Below, piece after piece: positions 42,313 through 50,255 of a stretch of 64,000 nucleotides of DNA. The notes below the pieces were generated by a model. The model did not search any database. It had not been told where the DNA came from and was given only the letters and a program-made list of their open reading frames with translations. The stretch comes from Calidifontibacillus erzurumensis. Its GTDB lineage: Bacteria > Bacillota > Bacilli > Bacillales > Bacillaceae_J. Location: positions 1-64,000 of the forward strand of contig NZ_JABTTE010000019.1 in the NCBI RefSeq assembly GCF_013303125.1. Reading direction: 5' to 3'. Both the position numbers and the translations under genes were made by a program. The number at the start of each line of letters is the position of its first letter. Position 1 is the stretch's first letter.

Positions 42313-43967
42313 TGAAAGGTATTGCTAGTATTAACTCAAAAGATGCTAAACTCGTAATGGCTCACCTATATGTTGCATTTACTGCATTATTAGTTGGAGC
42401 TTTAGCAGGTTTACTGCAAGTGTTCGTCCGTACAGGTAAATTACAATTGCCAGCTGGCATTAACTATTATCAAGTACTTACTGTTCATGGTGTTCTTTTA
42501 GGTCTTGTATTAACTACTTTCTTTATTATAGGTTTTATATTAGCAACACAAAGTAAAGCAGCTGGATCCTATACAGATGGCGAACGCCGCTGGGGCTGGA
42601 TCGGCTATTGGATGATGACAATTGGTACTATTACAGCAGCTATTTTCGTATTATTAGGTGAAGCTTCAGTTCTTTATACAATGTATGCACCAATGATGGC
42701 TCACCCACTACATTACATCGGTCTTACTCTTGTTGTTGTAGGTAGCTGGGTTGAAGGTTTTGTAGTATTCCATCGCCATGCTCGTTGGAAAAAAGATAAT
42801 CCAGGTCAAACTACACCTCTCTTAAGCTTTATGGGTGTTTGTACAATGATCCTTTGGTTAGTTGCTTGCCTTGGATTAGCAACTACAGTTTTAGTACAAA
42901 TTATTCCTTGGTCTTTAGGACTTGTTCCAACAATTGATATTTTGATTAGCCGTACATTATTCTGGTATTTCGGACATCCGCTTGTATATTTCTGGCTATT
43001 ACCTGCTTATATGGCATGGTATGTAATTATTCCAAAAGTTATTGGCGGAAAAATTTTCAGTGATGCATTAGCTCGTTTATCATTTGTATTGTTTATCCTA
43101 TTCTCAATTCCAGTAGGATTTCACCATCAATTGCTCGAACCTGGAATTGATCCGTTCTGGAAATACTTGCAAGTTGTATTGACATATTTAGTTGTTATTC
43201 CGTCATTGATGACAGCATTTTCAATGTTTGCTACATTTGAATTGCGTGGCCGTGAATTAGGCGCAACAGGTCTTTTCGGTTGGTGGAAAAAACTACCTTG
43301 GAAAGATGCTCGCTTCTTAGCACCGTTTATGGGTATGTTGTTATTCATTCCTGGTGGAGCTGGCGGTATCGTTAACGCATCTCACCAATTAGACCAAGTT
43401 GTACACAACACAATTTGGATTACTGGACACTTCCATTTAACTGTAGCATCTGCATGTGCAATGACATTCTTTGGTGTAACATTCTGGCTAGTACCTTCTA
43501 TCACCGGCCGTAAGTTAACACCAACAATGAATAAAGTAGCTCTTGCTCAAACTTGGTTATGGACAATTGGTATGTTCTTTATGTCTGCATCAATGCATGC
43601 TGCCGGTTTATTTGGAGCACCACGCCGTTCAGCATTCTCAACATATGCAGGCAATGAAGATACACTTGCTTGGATTCCATACCAAATTGCTCAAGCAGTT
43701 GGCGGTTCAATCCTATTCTTAGGTGCTGTTTTAATGGTTATTATTTTCTTTAACCTTGCGTTCTTTGCTCCAAAAGGTGAAGAAGAATTCCCTATTGGAG
43801 AAGTTCATGCGAATGCTGAAAAAGTACCTGCTGTGTTTGAGAACTTCAAACTTTGGGTGGCTATCACTTTCGTATTAGTATTATTCGCATACACAGTACC
43901 ATTTATTGATATGATTCAGAACGCACCTCCAGGATCACCTGGTTTTACAAATGTAATTGGTCGTTAA
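42312..43967 (+). CDS. cbaA: Cytochrome c oxidase subunit I, B-family (ba3-type)
   Basis: The catalytic subunit, 551 residues and about 13 membrane helices, reducing oxygen to water and pumping protons. Heme ligands include His59 (TVHGVL) and those in GHFHLTVASA. At the CuB site the motif reads FGHPLVYFWLLPAY, with His222 and the cross-linked Tyr226; the Glu of A-family HPEVY is missing, as in Thermus and Geobacillus b(o/a)3 enzymes. It overlaps the subunit II stop (TAATG). B-family enzymes suit low oxygen, in keeping with a facultative respirer carrying nitrate reductase. Confidence 0.95.
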   Translation: MKGIASINSKDAKLVMAHLYVAFTALLVGALAGLLQVFVRTGKLQLPAGINYYQVLTVHGVLLGLVLTTFFIIGFILATQSKAAGSYTDGERRWGWIGYWMMTIGTITAAIFVLLGEASVLYTMYAPMMAHPLHYIGLTLVVVGSWVEGFVVFHRHARWKKDNPGQTTPLLSFMGVCTMILWLVACLGLATTVLVQIIPWSLGLVPTIDILISRTLFWYFGHPLVYFWLLPAYMAWYVIIPKVIGGKIFSDALARLSFVLFILFSIPVGFHHQLLEPGIDPFWKYLQVVLTYLVVIPSLMTAFSMFATFELRGRELGATGLFGWWKKLPWKDARFLAPFMGMLLFIPGGAGGIVNASHQLDQVVHNTIWITGHFHLTVASACAMTFFGVTFWLVPSITGRKLTPTMNKVALAQTWLWTIGMFFMSASMHAAGLFGAPRRSAFSTYAGNEDTLAWIPYQIAQAVGGSILFLGAVLMVIIFFNLAFFAPKGEEEFPIGEVHANAEKVPAVFENFKLWVAITFVLVLFAYTVPFIDMIQNAPPGSPGFTNVIGR

Positions 43968-44030
43968 TAAAAAACCAATTGTTTTTACAAAACAATAATG
44001 GAAATTATACCCTATCCTAACCAAAATGAC

Positions 44031-44058
44031 AATCCCCTTGATTTAGGTCAAGGGGATT
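44031..44058. terminator. Bidirectional terminator after cbaA and the carboxypeptidase
   Basis: Perfect 11-bp stem AATCCCCTTGA / TCAAGGGGATT with a 6-nt loop and ATTTTTTA on the plus strand. It lies between convergent genes. Confidence 0.9.
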
Positions 44059-44063
44059 ATTTT

Positions 44064-45590
44064 TTATAAATTATAGATCATTCTGTATTTTTCTTCTAAA
44101 TATTGAATTAAATAATCAGCGTTTAAACCTTCACCTGTTACATCGTTAAGAATTTCAAGTGGTTTCTTTAATTTACCATATTGATGGATATTGTTGTTTA
44201 ACCATCCTTTGATTGGAAGTAAATTTCCTGTTTTCAACAACTCATCGTAATTCGTGAGTTCCTTCCTCATTGTTGCCCGAAATTGTGCTGCATAAATGTA
44301 TCCTAGGGCATATGATGGAAAATAACCGAAACTACCGCCAGCCCAATGAACATCTTGCAATACTCCTTCCCCATCATTTTTTGGAGTAACACCTAAATAC
44401 TCTTCCATCTTTTCATTCCAGATAGCAGGTAAATCTTTAACATGTATTTCATCGTTAAACAACCCTTTTTCAATTTCATATCGGACGATTACATGAAGCG
44501 GATATGTTAATTCATCAGCTTCGATTCTAATTAAGGAAGGCTTTGCTTCATTAATGCCTCGATAAAAATCTGAAATAGAAACGTCCCTAAATTGTTCGGT
44601 AGAATATGACTTTAAAATATCAAAAAAGTAAACCCAAAAATGATAATCTCTTGCTACAAAATTCTCCCAAAACAATGACTGTGATTCATGGATTCCCATA
44701 GATGTGCCATCACAAAGCGGTGTTCCAACGAGATCTTCCGAAATATTTTGTTCATAAAGGGCATGGCCTCCCTCATGAATCGTGCCAAATACGGCTGTTC
44801 TAAAGTCAGATTCATCGTATTTTGTAGTAACCCTGACATCGCCACGGTTTAACGTAATCGCAAATGGATGGACGGTCTCATCAAGCCTGCCAGCATCAAA
44901 ATCATATCCCATATGTTTTAATACGTGCAAACTGAAAGCCCTTTGTTTCTCTTTTGGAAATTGCTTAAATAAAAAGTCAGTTTTCGGTTTACTTGGTGAT
45001 TCAGTAATTTTGTGAACTAGTGGTACAATATTTTTACGCAATTTTGCAAACGTTTCGTCTAAAAGTTTTACAGTAATACCTGGTTCATATATATCTAAAA
45101 GTAGATCATATTTATTTCCTACATTTGTTGCGCTTTGGATGGAACTCCAATAACCGATGAATTTTTTATTGAATTCTACAAGTTTCTCCAAATATGGCCG
45201 AAACATTTCAAAATCAGATTTTTCCTTTGCTTCCTCCCATACAGATTCAGCTTTAGACTGTAAAATTACATATTCTTTATATTCTTCTTTAGGAATTTTT
45301 GTATTGCGCTCATACTCTTTTTTACATTCTAAAACTGATTTTTTCGTGATTTCAGAAAGTCCATCCACATTTTCTAATGCCTGAATAAAATCTGCCATTT
45401 TTTCTGAAATTGACATTTGAAAGACTTCTTGTGAAAGAATGCCAACTACTTCTGAACGCTGATCAATTCCTTTTTTAGGAGCACCTGTGCGCATATCCCA
45501 AAATATTAACGACAATGCTTCATTGTATGCTGCCATCTTTTTTAAGTACTCTAAAAATTCAACTTCAATTTTTTTTAAAGATTGTTCCAT
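44064..45590 (-). CDS. Metallocarboxypeptidase, M32 family (YpwA-like)
   Basis: A 508-residue zinc enzyme removing C-terminal residues from peptides. The zinc site is HEGGHALYEQ (HExxH), with a downstream glutamate in the GIHESQSLFWENFV segment, both M32 hallmarks; GYFPSYALGYIYAAQF is also typical. B. subtilis YpwA is about the same length. ATG 45590 has AAGGAAG eight bases upstream; earlier in-frame codons are not preferred. It acts in the cytoplasm and has no signal peptide. It may be monocistronic. Confidence 0.93.
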   Translation of the reverse strand: MEQSLKKIEVEFLEYLKKMAAYNEALSLIFWDMRTGAPKKGIDQRSEVVGILSQEVFQMSISEKMADFIQALENVDGLSEITKKSVLECKKEYERNTKIPKEEYKEYVILQSKAESVWEEAKEKSDFEMFRPYLEKLVEFNKKFIGYWSSIQSATNVGNKYDLLLDIYEPGITVKLLDETFAKLRKNIVPLVHKITESPSKPKTDFLFKQFPKEKQRAFSLHVLKHMGYDFDAGRLDETVHPFAITLNRGDVRVTTKYDESDFRTAVFGTIHEGGHALYEQNISEDLVGTPLCDGTSMGIHESQSLFWENFVARDYHFWVYFFDILKSYSTEQFRDVSISDFYRGINEAKPSLIRIEADELTYPLHVIVRYEIEKGLFNDEIHVKDLPAIWNEKMEEYLGVTPKNDGEGVLQDVHWAGGSFGYFPSYALGYIYAAQFRATMRKELTNYDELLKTGNLLPIKGWLNNNIHQYGKLKKPLEILNDVTGEGLNADYLIQYLEEKYRMIYNL

Positions 45591-45651
45591 GCGTAACACT
45601 TCCTTTTTCATAAAACTTTTCATTCATTTCCATCCTAATTGCTCGTAGGAA

Positions 45652-46230
45652 TTATTTAGAAGACAGCGTCACTTTATTCTTAACTTCAGCTCTTTTTTTA
45701 TAAAAAAATAATGCAAAAAAAATTCCAGCAAGACCCCCTGCCATATCTAAAAAGACATCTTGTACAAGCGGCGTTCTGTTTTCAGTATACATTTGATGAT
45801 ATTCATCGGTTGCTGCATAAATGGAAACTATTATAAAAGATACCATAAAATAGGTAAGTTTTCTTGAATGAAAGAATAAAACAAACCCCCGATATATTAA
45901 CAAACCTAAAACAAAAAAAGCGAAAAAATGACTAAATTTACGGATCAAAAATTCAATCAAGCCTGCTTCACTAACTGTATTTACATTGATTTCTTTTCCA
46001 GCATAAGAAATTGTAATTTTCGATAATAAAAAAGAAAGAACAGTTGGATGAACATCCTCTTTAAAATGATCAATAACTATCTCTAATTCCGGTTTTATAT
46101 TTTGCCTATCATAAGGCTGATCTGAAAAAATAAAGATCATCGCCATCCATAAAATGATTGGCAGAAAAATATTGGACAATTTTTTCATCTTTAACCTACC
46201 CATTACGTTCGTCACTTCCACTATAGACAT
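45652..46230 (-). CDS. VanZ-like membrane protein
   Basis: A protein of about 190 residues with four or more hydrophobic segments. IFIFSDQPYDRQ, RKFSHFFAFFVLGLLIYRG and AATDEYHQMYTENRTPLVQDVFLDMAGGLAGI are the VanZ family signature (DEYHQ and QDVxxDMxGG). VanZ gives mild teicoplanin resistance in enterococci; most chromosomal relatives are of unknown function. The start is uncertain: ATG 46230, GTG 46221 and ATG 46188 are all usable, and GTG 46221 has the best-spaced AAAAGGG. Confidence 0.85.
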   Translation of the reverse strand: MSIVEVTNVMGRLKMKKLSNIFLPIILWMAMIFIFSDQPYDRQNIKPELEIVIDHFKEDVHPTVLSFLLSKITISYAGKEINVNTVSEAGLIEFLIRKFSHFFAFFVLGLLIYRGFVLFFHSRKLTYFMVSFIIVSIYAATDEYHQMYTENRTPLVQDVFLDMAGGLAGIFFALFFYKKRAEVKNKVTLSSK

Positions 46231-46348
46231 CCCTTTTAAATATTATTCGTTTAAAATTTCGACCGAATTTTTATTGTTTTTTTGATCATAGGTATGAATT
46301 TTAATAAAAGTGTTAATACTGTTAAAAAGGATGCTCGGAGGTCTTGCA

Positions 46349-46471
46349 ATGAACACTTTCCTACTTTTAATTTTCAAAGATATTGCCATTACGATTATAG
46401 GCATGATAATATCTTTTTTCTTTTTTTCTTTTCTTGCTTATACGTATGTAAATATGTTTAGATTAAAATAA
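46349..46471 (+). CDS. Small membrane protein (40 residues)
   Basis: A short frame with GGAGG seven bases before its ATG and a terminator 36 bases after its stop. The product is mostly one long hydrophobic segment (MNTFLLLIFKDIAITIIGMI, then a Phe-rich run) ending TYVNMFRLK, so a single-span membrane peptide. I do not recognise a family. It is divergent from the VanZ gene. The ribosome binding site and terminator make it likely to be a real gene. Confidence 0.65.
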   Translation: MNTFLLLIFKDIAITIIGMIISFFFFSFLAYTYVNMFRLK

Positions 46472-46507
46472 TCTATGTTTTTTCGTTTTAACTATATGAT
46501 GATAAAG

Positions 46508-46538
46508 AACTGGCATTACCCTATAGGGAATGCCAGTT
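46508..46538 (+). terminator. Terminator of the small membrane gene
   Basis: Stem AACTGGCATT / AATGCCAGTT extended by ACCC/GGG, followed by TTATTATTT. It is convergent with the methyltransferase gene and may serve both. Confidence 0.85.
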
Positions 46539-46608
46539 TTATTATTTATCACATGATATTCTTGTTGTTTTTATACTTTTTTAAAATTTACTTGTTCGAC
46601 CAAAACAC

Positions 46609-47754
46609 TCAACAATTATTACGAGGAGGGCGTTTTCCCCAATATTGAAAATAATTCGTTTGTATAAAGCCATTGAACAACTTTCTTTTTTTTGTGGCTT
46701 GTTTCCCATAAAATTTTTCGAAATCAGGATGAGACGTTAACATATATACGGACCAAGTGTCGTACGGCTCGAATACTTTTCCCATTTCTTCATACATTTT
46801 TTCAACTTCTTTTTTTTCTCCTATACGTTCTCCATATGGTGGATTCCCAACAATTACACCGTAATTTTTTTTCGTCGTAAAATCTTTTACTTGCATCTGC
46901 TTAAAGCAAATAGCATCCCCAAGTCCCGCTTCTAAAGCATTCTTTTTTGCAATTTCCACCATTTTATGATTTATATCAGAACCGGTAATATCAAGAGGTT
47001 GATCATATTTAGCTAAATCTTCTGCCTCTTGATAAGCTTCATCCCAAAATTTTTGATCAAGCCAATGCCATGTTTGTGAGACAAATTCTCTGTTAAAACC
47101 TGGAGCGATATTTTGTCCAATTAATGCTGCCTCAATCGGTATAGTTCCTGAGCCGCAAAATGGATCAACAAAAGGACGGTCAGGACTCCAGTTTGTTAAT
47201 AGCACAAGAGCTGCTGCTAACGTTTCTTTAAGAGGTGCTTCACCTTGGTAAGCACGGTATCCTCGCTTATGTAAACCGATGCCACTTGTATCTATAGTTA
47301 ACGTTGCAACATCTTTTAATAAAGCAACTTCAATTTTGTATAACGGTCCCTTTTCTTCAAACCAAGTAATACGTCGATAAATTTTTTTTAATCTTTCTAC
47401 AATTGCTTTTTTAACAATTGCTTGACAGTCTGACACGCTAAATAGTTTTGATTTAACAGACTTTCCTGTCACTGGAAATTGTGCGTCTTCATGTAAAAAT
47501 TGTTCCCACGGCAATGCTTTTGTTTTTTCGAACAGTTCATCAAAGGTTGTTGCCTTAAATTCACCGACTTTTATTTTTACTCGGTCTGCTGTTCGAAGCC
47601 ACAAATTAGCTCGGCAAATTGCTGACAAATCCCCTTCAAAGGTAACTTTTCCATTATCTACAACGACATTTTCATAACCTAAATCTCTAACTTCTTTTGC
47701 AACTAATGCCTCAATTCCCATTGCAGCCGTTGCTATTAACGTAATCTTATTCAT
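46609..47754 (-). CDS. ypsC: 23S rRNA methyltransferase-like protein (YpsC, THUMP domain)
   Basis: A 381-residue RNA guanine-N2 methyltransferase of the RlmL family. The N-terminus carries a ferredoxin-like and THUMP RNA-binding region (about 1-155); the C-terminus is a SAM-dependent domain with DPFCGSGTIPIEAALIG and the catalytic NPPYGERIG. The start is ATG 47754, with AGGAG seven bases upstream; 15 upstream codons are open. It sits beside gpsB as in B. subtilis. The rnpB RNA gene that normally lies between them is not seen. Confidence 0.9.
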   Translation of the reverse strand: MNKITLIATAAMGIEALVAKEVRDLGYENVVVDNGKVTFEGDLSAICRANLWLRTADRVKIKVGEFKATTFDELFEKTKALPWEQFLHEDAQFPVTGKSVKSKLFSVSDCQAIVKKAIVERLKKIYRRITWFEEKGPLYKIEVALLKDVATLTIDTSGIGLHKRGYRAYQGEAPLKETLAAALVLLTNWSPDRPFVDPFCGSGTIPIEAALIGQNIAPGFNREFVSQTWHWLDQKFWDEAYQEAEDLAKYDQPLDITGSDINHKMVEIAKKNALEAGLGDAICFKQMQVKDFTTKKNYGVIVGNPPYGERIGEKKEVEKMYEEMGKVFEPYDTWSVYMLTSHPDFEKFYGKQATKKRKLFNGFIQTNYFQYWGKRPPRNNC

Positions 47755-47829
47755 GCTCAAACTCCTATGCAATAAACTTACTTCATTATAAAATGCCATG
47801 AATTTTTCATATTTAGAAATCCAAGAAAA

Positions 47830-47861
47830 AAGCCTCCTCTAACAAAAAATGAGAAAGGCTT
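47830..47861 (-). terminator. Terminator of gpsB
   Basis: Stem AAGCCTTTCTC / GAGGAGGCTT followed by TTTTCTTGG on the minus strand. Confidence 0.8.
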
Positions 47862-47933
47862 AAAGCTTACTATTACTAATTATTTCCTTTTATATACCTA
47901 AATAAAAAGTATATGTATAAAATTAAAATTCTA

Positions 47934-48248
47934 TTAGTCAAATAACTTTCTGCCAAACACATGCTTTTCTAAATTTGACAGCCGCTTTAAGATATCATAG
48001 TTTGTATTACCGGTGCCAATGTTTGTTGCTCCTGGTTCCATCCCTTTATTTTGTATATTTTCGAGCTGTTTTCTTAAGCGTAAATTTTCTTGCTGAAGCT
48101 TTTCGATTTCTTGATGAAAAGTTTCGTAATCTTTTATGATTAAATCAAGGAATTGATCAACTTCATCCTTGTTATAACCTTTAATGGAAGTTTTAAAATC
48201 TTTTTCCAATATTTCTTTGGCAGTCAGTTTCACTTTATCGGAAAGCAT
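47934..48248 (-). CDS. gpsB: Cell division protein GpsB
   Basis: A 104-residue DivIVA-like adaptor that joins penicillin-binding protein 1 to the divisome and shuttles between septum and side wall. The N-terminal membrane-binding domain LTAKEILEKDFKTSIKGYNKDEVDQFLDLIIKDYE is followed by a coiled coil (EIEKLQQENLRLRKQLE) and a short C-terminal hexamer/trimer helix (YDILKRLSNLEKHVFG). Length and layout match the family. AGGTGAAT lies before the ATG. Confidence 0.95.
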   Translation of the reverse strand: MLSDKVKLTAKEILEKDFKTSIKGYNKDEVDQFLDLIIKDYETFHQEIEKLQQENLRLRKQLENIQNKGMEPGATNIGTGNTNYDILKRLSNLEKHVFGRKLFD

Positions 48249-48415
48249 ACAAATTCACCTCTACACAATACCCCACATATTATTATCTTCTATTTTTCCA
48301 AAATATATATTAATTGTCAATGGAAGCGCCTTATACAAGAACAAATTTCAATTGTCTGTCTTGCTAGTTGAGTCGGTAAATGAGGCGGTGCTGTTAGATG
48401 TTTTTTTAAGTATTA

Positions 48416-48442
48416 ACTTGCCGCTAATTAAAAGCGGCAAGT
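48416..48442 (-). terminator. Terminator of cotD
   Basis: Perfect 10-bp stem ACTTGCCGCT / AGCGGCAAGT, followed on the minus strand by TAATACTTAAAAAAAC. The stem is strong but the T-run is poor. It lies eight bases after the cotD stop. Confidence 0.65.
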
Positions 48443-48449
48443 CAGTAAT

Positions 48450-48800
48450 TTAATATGAATACGGGCGTTGACACATCATTCCCATTCCAGGAGCCATTCC
48501 TGGAGACATCATCCCCATTTCTGGAGCCATTCCAGGTGCCATCATACCAGGAGCCATTCCAGGTCCCCCTCCTAGGTAAGGCATCGGTCCTGGACAGCAG
48601 TTAATATGTTGATGAGCAACATTTGAAACATGTGAAACAGTATTTGGACATGTATGCACATGTTCAAATAATTTATGATGATGGACAGTCGTATGGGTCG
48701 GATGGATATGCGGCACTTGGTATACTTCTGTTTCATGGACATCGCAGCATTTTGTCGGATGAACAATAGGGCTTAACATCTTTGGCCTAGGGAAATACAT
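48450..48800 (-). CDS. cotD: CotD-family spore coat protein
   Basis: A 116-residue inner coat protein. It is rich in histidine and cysteine in the first half (HPTKCCDVHETEVYQVPHIH, HTCPNTVSHVSNVAHQHINCC) and in Met-Ala-Pro-Gly repeats in the second (GMAPGMMAPGMAPEMG). B. subtilis CotD is similarly small and His/Cys-rich; the MAPG repeats here are an extension I do not recall from it. ATG 48800 has AAAGGAG upstream; 11 further codons are open. A good sigma-K promoter precedes it. Gene order gpsB-cotD-yprB agrees with B. subtilis apart from missing ypsA. Confidence 0.88.
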   Translation of the reverse strand: MYFPRPKMLSPIVHPTKCCDVHETEVYQVPHIHPTHTTVHHHKLFEHVHTCPNTVSHVSNVAHQHINCCPGPMPYLGGGPGMAPGMMAPGMAPEMGMMSPGMAPGMGMMCQRPYSY

Positions 48801-48836
48801 ATCTTCAATTCTCCTTTCTTCTAGTAGGTTCACTAA

Positions 48837-48864
48837 TAAATTATGAAATTCAAAGGGTACATGT
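48837..48864 (-). promoter_or_regulatory. Candidate sigma-K promoter of cotD
   Basis: Minus-strand CATAATTTA (48837-48845) fits the sigma-K -10 CATANNNTA, with the -35 AC (48863-48864) 17 bases upstream. It is about 37 bases before the cotD start, as expected for a late mother-cell coat gene. Confidence 0.6.
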
Positions 48865-48909
48865 ACTAATGGATATACCTAATTTTTAGCCTTTAGCCGC
48901 CCTTTTCTT

Positions 48910-50184
48910 TTAACCTTTTATTTTTTCTTCAAGTCTTGCTATTCTTTTTTGATAGGCTGCTTTGTCCTTAACTATTACTGTTTTCCTTATCCGCTTTTTT
49001 TCCTTCCATGTTTGATAAGCAATTTTTGCATAGTATAGCGCCCTTTCAAAATCTTTCCAATGATGTTCATACAACTTAGAAAGCTCTGTTGCCGCTTCTT
49101 CATCTGCATATAATTGATTTTCTACCAACTTTGTCCAAATTTCTGCTGCCTTATCATAGTGTTTTTGCTTTTTATAGATGCTTGCAAGAGATTTAAACAA
49201 TTGATTGTCACGAACATGGTCTTGATAGACAAGCTCTTCATAAAGATGTTCAGCAAATTTTATTTGCCCGAGTGATTCGAACCAACGGGCGATTTCATAT
49301 TTTTCTTCATTTGTTGGTTTCAGTAACGACTTATTTAACAATTTTTTTGAAATATGAATATATAAGCTTATTAAAGACAACACGTCTATCTCATTATGAA
49401 TAAATACACCTTTTATCCCTTTAGGATTTTGATCCTTTAAAAAATCAAAATAAAGGAGAGGAGCCAAAGACCCATGAACATCATTGATGCGGTTAATGTT
49501 TAATACTTCTTTTTCAACGATTGATAGGCGCACCGATGGGAGCTTATGTTTCCATAACCGTCTTGCCGCATGCAACAAATCAAAATGACCAAATGCAGGT
49601 AACTTAGGAACTGCATCGCGAATGAGCGTATGTCTTGTTTGAATTTGCGGCCAATCGAACGATTTGCCATTATAGGTCGTAAGTTTCATTGCTTGATAAT
49701 CACCGACATCTGTCAAAAAACCCTGGTACAAGGCGACCTCGCAACTTGGATTTGGTAAAAAATGCTGTGTTACGCTGACATGATCATCAAAAATTTTCGC
49801 GTAACCGATGAGAAAAATCATGTTGCCAACCCCACCAAGTCCTGTTGTTTCTGTATCAAAGAAAACCATCTTAGAAGGCTCCCCGTCTGAAAAAGCCAAT
49901 GGATGATCAATCGCCATTTCTTCCCAAAGTTCGATTACATCGTAAAACTCCCGAAAGCGATGCAAACCATGTAAGTAATCCAATGGGTAAGAAACTTTAC
50001 GAATAAGAGAAAATTGATGGTCAAAATAAAAGGGCTTTGTTTCAAAAGCATTCCATTCTTCCAAATATGGAATGTCGATTTGATACATAGTTTGATCATC
50101 CATTTGCTTTTCTTGTTCTTTTGATGACCGGTCATTAGAAACTATATGTTTTTTAAATCGATTCAATTTATTTTTTAATGTCAT
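48910..50184 (-). CDS. mrfB: MrfB/YprB-like 3-prime exonuclease (RNase H-like) with TPR tail
   Basis: A 424-residue protein. The DEDD exonuclease domain (about 100-285) has FFDTETTGLGGVGNMIFLIG (Asp and Glu), a TYNGKSFDWPQIQTRHTL motif and HNEIDVLSL. The C-terminal quarter has TPR-like helices (YEIARWFESLGQIKFAEHLYEE, YKKQKHYDKAAEIW). In B. subtilis MrfA and MrfB repair mitomycin C damage independently of UvrABC. ATG 50184 has AAGGTG six bases upstream. mrfA is 71 bases upstream in the same direction, so they form an operon. Confidence 0.88.
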   Translation of the reverse strand: MTLKNKLNRFKKHIVSNDRSSKEQEKQMDDQTMYQIDIPYLEEWNAFETKPFYFDHQFSLIRKVSYPLDYLHGLHRFREFYDVIELWEEMAIDHPLAFSDGEPSKMVFFDTETTGLGGVGNMIFLIGYAKIFDDHVSVTQHFLPNPSCEVALYQGFLTDVGDYQAMKLTTYNGKSFDWPQIQTRHTLIRDAVPKLPAFGHFDLLHAARRLWKHKLPSVRLSIVEKEVLNINRINDVHGSLAPLLYFDFLKDQNPKGIKGVFIHNEIDVLSLISLYIHISKKLLNKSLLKPTNEEKYEIARWFESLGQIKFAEHLYEELVYQDHVRDNQLFKSLASIYKKQKHYDKAAEIWTKLVENQLYADEEAATELSKLYEHHWKDFERALYYAKIAYQTWKEKKRIRKTVIVKDKAAYQKRIARLEEKIKG

Positions 50185-50255
50185 TTCATACACCTTGCTT
50201 TAAAAACTCGCTGTAATAAGTTGAGGCTTTTTATAAAAGTTGATATCTACAAAGC

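Noticed and set aside
48249-48449. Possible remnant of rnpB or another RNA gene near gpsB
   Set aside because: Too short for RNase P RNA and none of its conserved blocks could be found.
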